Below are positions 23,798-30,746 of a stretch of 46,378 nucleotides of DNA, piece after piece. The notes beneath the pieces are model-generated. The model worked only from the letters and a program-made list of their open reading frames with translations. It did no database searches and had not been told where the DNA came from. The position numbers and the translations under genes are program-made. The stretch comes from Solidesulfovibrio sp. (GTDB taxonomy: Bacteria; Desulfobacterota; Desulfovibrionia; Desulfovibrionales; Desulfovibrionaceae): the NCBI RefSeq assembly GCF_029978005.1, contig NZ_JARKOZ010000051.1, positions 1-46,378 on the forward strand, read 5' to 3'. Every line of letters starts with the position of its first letter. Position 1 is the stretch's first letter.

Positions 23798-24735
23798 GCA
23801 TTCCCATGACCCTGTACCTGCCCATCGCCGGCAACTCGGTGAACATCCTGGCCGTGCTGGGCCTCGGCGGCGGGGTGGGCCTGCTGTCCGGCATCTTCGG
23901 CGTGGGCGGCGGCTTTCTGATGACGCCGCTGCTCATGATGATGGGCATCCCGGCCACGGTGGCCGCGGCCTCGGACTCCAACCAGATCGTCGGGGCCTCC
24001 ACCTCGGGCACGTTAATCCACCTGCGCCTGGGCAACGTGGACGTCAAGATGGGCGTGTTGCTCCTCATCGGCGGCGTCCTCGGCGGCACGCTCGGCGTCC
24101 AGCTCATCAAAATCCTGCGGGCCATGGGCAACGCGGACTTCTGCATCGCCATCACCTACGTCCTCATGCTCGGCGGCGTGGGTTCCTACATGTTCTTCGA
24201 GTCCCTAAGCTCCATGCGAAAGGCCAAAAAGCCGGCCCCGGCCAAGGCCGCCGCCCCGGCCAAGGCCTCGGGCTACGCGAGGTTCATGGCCGCCCTGCCC
24301 TTCCAGATGGAGTTTCGCCGTTCGGGCATCCGCCAGTCGGCCCTGACCCCGCTTTTCTTCGGCGGCCTGGTCGGCGTGCTTTCGGCCATCATGGGCGTGG
24401 GCGGCGGCTTCATCATGGTCCCGGTCATGGTCTACATGCTGCGCATGCCCATGCACGTGGTGGTGGGCACGAGCCTTTTCCAGGTCCTTTTCACCTGCAT
24501 CAACGTCACCATCATGCAGGCGGCCGAGAACCACACCGTGGACTTCGTGCTGGCCCTGCTCCTTTTGATCGGCTCGGCCATCGGGGCCCAGTTCGGGGCG
24601 CGCATCGGCCGCCGGCTCCACGGCGACCAGCTCAAGGTCTACCTGGCCTGCATCGTGCTCCTGGTCATGTTCAAGATGCTCTACGAACTGCTGGCCCGCC
24701 CGGACGTCCTGCTGGCGGCCATCGGAGGACACTAG
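23794..24735 (+). CDS. TauE/SafE-family sulfite/organosulfur exporter
   Basis: The 313-aa membrane protein has about eight membrane helices in two repeats. Each repeat opens with a Gly-rich signature: GLLSGIFGVGGGFLMTPLLMMMGIP near residue 28 and GVLSAIMGVGGGFIMVP near residue 195. These are diagnostic of TauE/SafE. A cytoplasmic Ala/Lys/Pro-rich linker (about residues 145-165) joins the halves. Family members export sulfite, sulfoacetate or related anions. It sits between the Usp-like gene (4-bp overlap) and the TIGR02186 gene. Confidence 0.9.
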   Translation: MSIPMTLYLPIAGNSVNILAVLGLGGGVGLLSGIFGVGGGFLMTPLLMMMGIPATVAAASDSNQIVGASTSGTLIHLRLGNVDVKMGVLLLIGGVLGGTLGVQLIKILRAMGNADFCIAITYVLMLGGVGSYMFFESLSSMRKAKKPAPAKAAAPAKASGYARFMAALPFQMEFRRSGIRQSALTPLFFGGLVGVLSAIMGVGGGFIMVPVMVYMLRMPMHVVVGTSLFQVLFTCINVTIMQAAENHTVDFVLALLLLIGSAIGAQFGARIGRRLHGDQLKVYLACIVLLVMFKMLYELLARPDVLLAAIGGH

Positions 24736-24736
24736 C

Positions 24737-25495
24737 ATGCGTCGCCCGCTCCTCGTCGCCGTCCTGACCGCAATGCTGGCCGCCGCGTCCGGCGCGGCCC
24801 TGGCCGAATCCCTGCCGCCGCTGGCCGTTTCGCCCCAGGCCGTGGCCATCGATTCCCTGTACAACGGCGAGGACCTGACCGTGACCGGCCAGGTGCCGGC
24901 CGGCAGCCAGGTGGTGGTGCGCCTTTCCGGCGAGCCCCGGACCTTCCGCATGAAGGAGAAGGGCCGGGTGCTCGGCGTCCTGTGGATGAACACGGACAAG
25001 GTGTCCTTTTCCGGCGCGCCGAGCGTCTTCCTGGTCGCCGCCTCCAAGGACGCCCCGGCCGGGGACGTGGCCTCCCTCGGCGTCCCGGGCCTGGCCAAGG
25101 CCATCAAGGTCGAAACCCACGATCCGGACCCGTCGGCGCTGACGGCCGAGTTCCTCCGCTTCCAGAAGGCGGAGAAGCTCTACCTGGAAAACGCCGGCCA
25201 GGTGACGCTCGGCCCGGACGCCGGGGATATGCGCCCGTTTTCCGCCGTGCTGCGCCTGCCCTCCCGGCTCTCCCCGGGGGCCTATTCCGTGGAGGTCCTG
25301 GCGCTTCGGGACGGCGCGGTCGCGGCCAGCGCCGCCGCCTCGGTCAACGCCTCCTTCGTCGGCGCGCCGGCCTTCCTGGCCGACATGGCCTTCGGCCACG
25401 GCACGCTCTACGGCGTCCTGGCCTCGATCATCGCCATCCTGGGCGGCCTGGTCATCGGCCAGATCTTCAGCGGCTCCAAAAGCGGCGCGCACTAG
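24737..25495 (+). CDS. TIGR02186-family membrane-anchored periplasmic protein
   Basis: The 252-aa protein has a signal peptide (LLVAVLTAMLAAASGAALA, cleavage about residue 23), a beta-rich periplasmic domain starting LPPLAVSPQAVAIDSLYNGE, and one C-terminal membrane helix (TLYGVLASIIAILGGLVIGQ) with a short tail. It matches TIGR02186/Alph_Pro_TM, a family without known function that I recall often encoded next to TauE/SafE exporters, as here. The ATG follows the exporter stop by one base, with GGAGGA inside the end of that gene. It may be a periplasmic substrate or assembly partner of the exporter. Confidence 0.8.
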   Translation: MRRPLLVAVLTAMLAAASGAALAESLPPLAVSPQAVAIDSLYNGEDLTVTGQVPAGSQVVVRLSGEPRTFRMKEKGRVLGVLWMNTDKVSFSGAPSVFLVAASKDAPAGDVASLGVPGLAKAIKVETHDPDPSALTAEFLRFQKAEKLYLENAGQVTLGPDAGDMRPFSAVLRLPSRLSPGAYSVEVLALRDGAVAASAAASVNASFVGAPAFLADMAFGHGTLYGVLASIIAILGGLVIGQIFSGSKSGAH

Positions 25496-25515
25496 CTGCA
25501 AACGGATCATCGGCC

Positions 25516-28101
25516 ATGGGCGTCATCAGCAGGATCGCACAGGCGCTTCGCCTCGCGCCCCGGGGGAAGACCCCGGTGCCCTTCGTGGTGCTCTTCAAGA
25601 AATTCAAGAGCATCCTGGAGCGCAACAACCGCATCCTCACGCTCATGGCCGACATGGGCGACAAGCTCGGCGGCGAATACGTCTTCGACCGCCGCTACGT
25701 CGAGGAGGCCTGCGAGGAGCTCTCCGACCAGATCTTCAAGCTCGTCTCCGACCTGTCCATTTTGAACCGCTGCCGCAACGTGCCCCTTTTCACGGCCTTC
25801 GAAACCGTGCGCCAGGAGATCGCCGACGAGCTGGCCGGGCGGCACCATTTTCCGGACACCGCCCCCACCCTGCCCCTTTCCGCTCTGCGGGCCGACATGG
25901 CCGACGCCGCCGGCGGCAAGTTCGCCATGCTGGGGGAACTCAAGAACGTGCTTCAACTGCCCGTGCCCGACGGCTTCGTCGTCACCACGAGAGCCTTCGC
26001 CGAGTTCATGGCCCGAAACGGCCTGCCGGATTGCATCGCCGAGCAGACCCGCCGCCTGGATGCGGACGAGGAAGGGGCCATCGCCGACGCCTCGGCCAAG
26101 GTGCGCCAGCGCATCCTGGCGGCGAGCCTGCCGCGCGGGCTTTCGCGCGGCATAAGCGAGGCCGTCGCCGCCCTGGCCGAGCGCCTGGGCCGGGCCCCGG
26201 CCAGCCTGGCCGTGCGCAGCTCGGCCTGGAACGAGGACGGCGAGGCCAGCTTCGCCGGCCAGTACGAAAGCGTCATCGGCGTGCCGCCCGCCCAGGCGGC
26301 CGAGGCCTTCAAGCGGGTGGTGGCCGGGGCCTACACCCCCGAGGCCTGGCTCTATCGCCGCCGCCGGGGATTTAAGGAGCACGAGGCGGTCATGGCCGTC
26401 GGGTGCCAGGTCATGATCGACTCCCTGGTCAGCGGCGGGCTCTACACCTACGCGCCGCTCACCCGCAACGAGGAGGGCGTCTTCGTCAGCGCCGCCTGGG
26501 GCCTGTGCGCCCCGGTCATGTCCGGCGAGATCGAGACCGACTCCTACCTGATCGCCCGGCGCGCGCCGTTTGCGACCGTGTCCCGGGAGATTGCCCACAA
26601 GCCCCGGGGACTGGCCCTTCGCCCCGAGGGCGGCACGGCCTACGCGGACCTGCCGCCGCAAAAGGCCGACGCGCCCTGCCTGACCGAGGCCGATCTGTCG
26701 CTTCTGGGCGAGGTGTCCCTGTCCCTGGAAAAATACTTCAAGCGGCCCCAGGACGTGGAGTGGACCATCGACGCCGCCGGCCGCCTGTACGTGCTGCAAA
26801 GCCGGCCCATGTTCTTCTACGGCGACCCGGCCCGGCGCACCGGGGCCATCGACGCGGCCGTGAAGGACGCCGAGATCGTCTTTTCCGGGCGCGGCGACGT
26901 GGTGCAGCGCGGCGTGGCCATGGGCCGGGTCCATGTCGTCAGGAGCGACGCCGACCTCGACGACTTCCCCTTCGGCGCGATCCTGGTCGCCCGCCACACC
27001 TCGCCGCGCTATTCCCGGGTCATGCCCCGGGCCCAGGGCATCCTCACGGACATCGGCTCCCCGGCCGGCCACATGGCCGCCGTGGCGAGGGAATTCCGCC
27101 TGCCCACGGTGGTCGGCTGCGACCTGGCCACGCAGTTGCTTCAAACCGGCGACGAGATCACCGTGGATGCCACCCAGAACGTGGTCTACCGGGGGCTGGT
27201 CAAGGAGCTGCGCTACTTCGAGCTGACCGAGGAGGCCGTGTACGAGGATTCCTACGAGTACCGGCTGCTGCGCCGCCTGCTGAAAAAAATCACGCCCCTG
27301 AACCTCGTCGATCCCCACGCCCCGAGCTTCACCCCGGCCTCCTGCCGCACCTACCACGACATCACCCGCTATATCCACGAACAGGCCGTGGCCGAGCTCA
27401 TCGCCTTCAGCGAGAACAGCCTGGGCATCCTCGACCCCTCGGCCCGAAAGCTCCGCACGACGTTGCCGCTCAACCTCTCCATCATCGACCTCGACGGCGA
27501 CGGCAGCGCCCAGGACGGCGAGATCGAGGTCCGGGACCTGCCCTCCCTGCCCCTGCGCGAGCTCGTGGCGGGCCTGACCGAATCGGGCATGTGGGAAACG
27601 GCCCCGGTGCCCGTGGACATGGGGAGCTTCATGGCCAGCCTCACCCGGACCCTCGGCATGGGCGGTCCCGGCGAGGAGAAGCTCGGGCGCAACCTGGCCG
27701 TGGTCTCGCGCGAGTACATGAACCTCAACCTGCACCTGGGCTACCACTTCGTCCTCGTCGACGCCTATGCCGGCGAGGTGGTAAACGACAATTCGCTCTA
27801 TTTCCGATTCCTGGGCGGGGTGACGGATTTCGCCCGCCGGGCCAGGCGGGCGCGCTGCATCGGCAAGATCCTGGAGCGGGCCGATTTCCGGGTCGAGATC
27901 CACGGCGACCTGGTCATCGGGCGCATCAAGAAGGTCGACCTGGAAACCATGCGGGCCAAGCTGCGCCTGCTCGGCGGCCTCGTGGGCTTCACCCGCCAGC
28001 TCGACGTGCGCCTGTCGCGCGAAGACGACGCGCACTGCTTCGCCGAGGAATTTCTCGCCGCCATAAAGCCGGTGACGGAGGACGCCCATGACCCAGCCTG
28101 A
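25516..28101 (+). CDS. PpsA-like phosphotransferase 1 (ATP-grasp plus phosphohistidine domain)
   Basis: The 861-aa protein has an N-terminal helical region (about 1-110) and a PPDK_N ATP-grasp domain (about 125-435). The latter carries LAVRSSAWNEDGEASFAGQYE near residue 230 (described in parts) and the closing VLQSRPMFF near 426. A PEP-utiliser mobile domain follows with H519 in GSPAGHMAAVAREF, the expected phospho-carrier. The PEP/pyruvate TIM barrel of PpsA and PPDK is missing. In its place is a domain of about 260 residues (about 600-861) with CRTYHDI near 609 and LGYHF at 741-745. The enzyme should move a phosphoryl group from ATP to the His and then to an unknown acceptor. It is shared with two downstream paralogues. 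There is no strong Shine-Dalgarno; the gap to the previous gene is 20 bp. Confidence 0.8.
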   Translation: MGVISRIAQALRLAPRGKTPVPFVVLFKKFKSILERNNRILTLMADMGDKLGGEYVFDRRYVEEACEELSDQIFKLVSDLSILNRCRNVPLFTAFETVRQEIADELAGRHHFPDTAPTLPLSALRADMADAAGGKFAMLGELKNVLQLPVPDGFVVTTRAFAEFMARNGLPDCIAEQTRRLDADEEGAIADASAKVRQRILAASLPRGLSRGISEAVAALAERLGRAPASLAVRSSAWNEDGEASFAGQYESVIGVPPAQAAEAFKRVVAGAYTPEAWLYRRRRGFKEHEAVMAVGCQVMIDSLVSGGLYTYAPLTRNEEGVFVSAAWGLCAPVMSGEIETDSYLIARRAPFATVSREIAHKPRGLALRPEGGTAYADLPPQKADAPCLTEADLSLLGEVSLSLEKYFKRPQDVEWTIDAAGRLYVLQSRPMFFYGDPARRTGAIDAAVKDAEIVFSGRGDVVQRGVAMGRVHVVRSDADLDDFPFGAILVARHTSPRYSRVMPRAQGILTDIGSPAGHMAAVAREFRLPTVVGCDLATQLLQTGDEITVDATQNVVYRGLVKELRYFELTEEAVYEDSYEYRLLRRLLKKITPLNLVDPHAPSFTPASCRTYHDITRYIHEQAVAELIAFSENSLGILDPSARKLRTTLPLNLSIIDLDGDGSAQDGEIEVRDLPSLPLRELVAGLTESGMWETAPVPVDMGSFMASLTRTLGMGGPGEEKLGRNLAVVSREYMNLNLHLGYHFVLVDAYAGEVVNDNSLYFRFLGGVTDFARRARRARCIGKILERADFRVEIHGDLVIGRIKKVDLETMRAKLRLLGGLVGFTRQLDVRLSREDDAHCFAEEFLAAIKPVTEDAHDPA

Positions 28102-28501
28102 AACGACCGCCCGGACGAAACGACGCCTGCTCGTCCTCGACGACGAGCCCATCGTGGTCAAACGCCTCAAGCCCGCCTTCCAGAAGGCCGGCTACGACGT
28201 GGAGGTCTTCACGGACAGCGCCGCGGCCCTGGCCGCCTTCGAGGCCGACCCGGCCGACATCGTCATCACCGACCTCAAGATGGAGGGCCTCGACGGCATC
28301 GCCTTCCTCGACCGGGTCAAAGCCGTCTCGCCCGAAGTCGGCGTCATCGTCATCACCGGCTTCGCCACCCTGGAGACGGCCAAGGAATCCTTCCACAAGG
28401 GGGCCTTCGACTTCGTGGCCAAGCCCTTCAAGCTGGCCGACATCCTGGATGTGGTCGGCCGCCTCGAATCCCACCTGGAAAGCCGACGCCATGCCCGTTG
28501 A
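28088..28501 (+). CDS. Stand-alone response-regulator receiver domain
   Basis: The 137-aa CheY-like protein has every switch residue: D18-D19 in VLDDEP, phospho-acceptor D62 in VITDLKMEG, T90 in VITGF and K112 in VAKPFK. No output domain follows, only a short basic tail. It overlaps the upstream PpsA-like gene by 14 bp and the downstream one by 11 bp, so it is translated with both. This suggests that it acts on those enzymes by protein contact rather than on DNA. The kinase at 21507 is the obvious candidate phosphodonor. Confidence 0.9.
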   Translation: MTQPETTARTKRRLLVLDDEPIVVKRLKPAFQKAGYDVEVFTDSAAALAAFEADPADIVITDLKMEGLDGIAFLDRVKAVSPEVGVIVITGFATLETAKESFHKGAFDFVAKPFKLADILDVVGRLESHLESRRHAR

Positions 28502-30746
28502 TTCCGCCCGATCCGGCGCGCCGGGCGAGGCCCGGGCCTTCTTCTCGAAGTTCCAGGCCCTGCTCGAGGCCAACACCGCCGCCCTGGCCGCCATGGCGGG
28601 CCTGGAGCGCATGCTCGGCGGGGAATACATCTTCGACCGGGCCTTTCTGGAGAAATCCGCCCGCGAGGCCACGGACCACGCCCATCAGGCCGTTTATGCC
28701 CTCAATGCCATGACCGGCAACCGGCACATCGACCTCTACGACCGCTTCATGGCCCTGGCCGCCGCCGTGGAGGACATCCTGGCCGGCCGGCCCGAGCCCG
28801 GGGACGGGAGCCTCGTGCGGTCCCTGTCCGACCTGCGCCTGGAGGACCAGGCCAAGGCCGGACGCGACGCCGCCGCCCTGGGCGAGCTGGCCGGACGCCT
28901 GGGCCTGCCCGTGGCACGCGGCTTCGTCCTGGCCGCGCCCGCCTTCGGCGAAGGCGGGGACCTCGCGCCGGACGCCCGCGCCGCCCTGGCCGAGGCCCTG
29001 GCCGCCCCGGAGACCGCTCCGGGAAGCCCCTCCCTGACCGTGTCCGTCGCGGCCCTCGCCCCGGCCGAGGCGCGACTCGCCCTGTCGCGAAGCGGCGTGC
29101 CGGCCGAGGCCGCGCCCCTGGCCGCCGCCCTGGAGGCGCTCGGCCGCGAGGTCGCCGGCCAGGCCCCGGTGGGGGCCAGGCTCGCGGCCACGAACCTGGC
29201 CGCGCCCCCGGCCCCGGCGCGCGGCCGGCTGCGCACGGCCTTCGTCGGCCAGGGCGGCGCGGCCTTTCTGCGTTGCGACGTCTGGGACGAGGCCGACCCG
29301 GCCCGGGCCGCCGTCATCCTTTTCGACCGCGCCCATCCCTTCGCTCCGGCGCAGCCCGCCCCGGAGACGGACGCCGCCGCCTGGGCCGGCCTGACGCGCC
29401 TGGCCGCCCGGGCGTTGGCCGGCCAGGGGCTGGCCGCCGAGCGCCTGCTCGGCGCGGCCGTGGACATGGGCTTTCGCCTGGCAGCCTCGGGCGAGGTCGT
29501 ATTCGAATCCGCCGCGGCGCTGCCTTTCGTGCCCCTGGGCGCGCCGCCGGGGGACGCGCCGCCGGCGCTTCTGTGCGGCGGCGAGCCGGCCTGCCTCGGC
29601 GCGGCGGCCGGCGTGGTGGTCCACGTGGACGAGGACACGCCGCCCGATTCCCTGCCCTACGGGGCCGTGGCCGTGGCCCGCTCGGCCTCGCCGGCGCTGG
29701 CCCCGCTGCTGCGCCGGGCCGGGGCGGTGGTGGCCGAGGTCGGCGACGCCGTGGGGCACCTGGCGGCCATCGCCCGGGAATGCCGCACCCCGGCCCTTTT
29801 CGGCCTGGCCGGGGCCATGGAGGCCCTGCCCGAGGGGCGGCTCGTCACGGTGGACGCCGCCTCGGGCTGCGTGCTGGCCGGCGTCGGCCCGACCCGGCCG
29901 GCCCCGGACGGCGGCCTGTCCCCGGACGACCCCGAATACCTGGTGCTGCGACGGCTCCTGCGCCGCATCGCCATCCTGCACCTCACCGACCCCGACGCCC
30001 CGGATTTTTCCGCCGCCGGTTGCCGCACCCTGCACGACGTGCTGCACTACGCCCACGACCGGGCCGTGGCCGTGCTGGCCGACCTGCGCCAGGCCGGGGT
30101 TTCCGAGCGCGCGGCCACGCCGCTCCCCCTGCCCCTGCCCCTGGACCTGCGGGTCCTGGACATCGGCGGCGCGCTGGCCCCCCGGGCCTCGGGCCTCGCC
30201 GACGTGCGCTCCCGCCCCCTGGCCGCCGTGCTCCAGGGCCTGCTTTTGCCCGGGATGTGGGAGACCGGCCCGGCCCGGGTGGGCCTTGGCGACATCATCG
30301 GGGCCATGGCCCGGCCGCTGCCCGACATGCGCGGCAACCTGGCCATCGCCGCCCGGTCCTACTGCAACCTGAGCCTGCGCCTGGGCTACCACTTCACGGT
30401 CATCGACGCCTACGTCGGCGACAACCCGGAGAAAAACGCCATCGCCTTCCGCTTCGTCGGCGGGCTGGCCGACGCCGCCGGGAAAAACGCCCGCGCCGCC
30501 TGCGTCGGGCGCATCCTGTCGCGCCGGGGCTTCAAGGTGGAGACCGCGGGCGAGCTGGCCACGGCCCGGCGCAAGATGATCGAGCCCGAACCGGCCCTCG
30601 AGGCCCTGCGCCTGCTCGGGGCTCTTTGCGCCTTCGCCCGCCAGCGCGACACCGGACTGTCCGGACCCGGCGCGGCCGAGGCGCTGGAGCGGGCCTTTCT
30701 CGACGCCTGGGAAGCCGCCGACCCGGACGGAGGGAAGACGCCGTGA
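28491..30746 (+). CDS. PpsA-like protein 2 with a degenerate ATP-grasp and an intact phosphohistidine domain
   Basis: The 751-aa protein is a paralogue of the genes on both sides. The N-terminal helices are clearly homologous (MLGGEYIFDRAFLEKSA against MGDKLGGEYVFDRRYVE of protein 1). The ATP-grasp region is shorter and lacks both the RSS-x-ED-SFAGQ segment and the QSRP end; the equivalent end reads VVFESAAALPF. The phosphohistidine domain is kept: H423 in GDAVGHLAAIARE. The C-terminal domain has CRTLHDV (near 511) and LGYHF (631-635). It probably cannot bind ATP normally and may serve as a phosphocarrier or regulatory subunit for proteins 1 and 3. Confidence 0.78.
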   Translation: MPVDSARSGAPGEARAFFSKFQALLEANTAALAAMAGLERMLGGEYIFDRAFLEKSAREATDHAHQAVYALNAMTGNRHIDLYDRFMALAAAVEDILAGRPEPGDGSLVRSLSDLRLEDQAKAGRDAAALGELAGRLGLPVARGFVLAAPAFGEGGDLAPDARAALAEALAAPETAPGSPSLTVSVAALAPAEARLALSRSGVPAEAAPLAAALEALGREVAGQAPVGARLAATNLAAPPAPARGRLRTAFVGQGGAAFLRCDVWDEADPARAAVILFDRAHPFAPAQPAPETDAAAWAGLTRLAARALAGQGLAAERLLGAAVDMGFRLAASGEVVFESAAALPFVPLGAPPGDAPPALLCGGEPACLGAAAGVVVHVDEDTPPDSLPYGAVAVARSASPALAPLLRRAGAVVAEVGDAVGHLAAIARECRTPALFGLAGAMEALPEGRLVTVDAASGCVLAGVGPTRPAPDGGLSPDDPEYLVLRRLLRRIAILHLTDPDAPDFSAAGCRTLHDVLHYAHDRAVAVLADLRQAGVSERAATPLPLPLPLDLRVLDIGGALAPRASGLADVRSRPLAAVLQGLLLPGMWETGPARVGLGDIIGAMARPLPDMRGNLAIAARSYCNLSLRLGYHFTVIDAYVGDNPEKNAIAFRFVGGLADAAGKNARAACVGRILSRRGFKVETAGELATARRKMIEPEPALEALRLLGALCAFARQRDTGLSGPGAAEALERAFLDAWEAADPDGGKTP

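Noticed and set aside
25507-28170. Long antisense open frame (about 890 codons) opposite PpsA-like protein 1
   Set aside because: High GC leaves few stops on the opposite strand. The translation is low-complexity Gly/Ala/Val/His/Gln with no family pattern, while the sense strand has clear domains. The same applies to long antisense frames at 17608-20127, 28428-30800, 13264-15393 and 38918-40759.
28491-30746. Treating PpsA-like protein 2 as a pseudogene
   Set aside because: The frame is intact over 751 codons, its ends overlap its neighbours and the phosphohistidine and C-terminal motifs are kept. The loss of ATP motifs looks selective.
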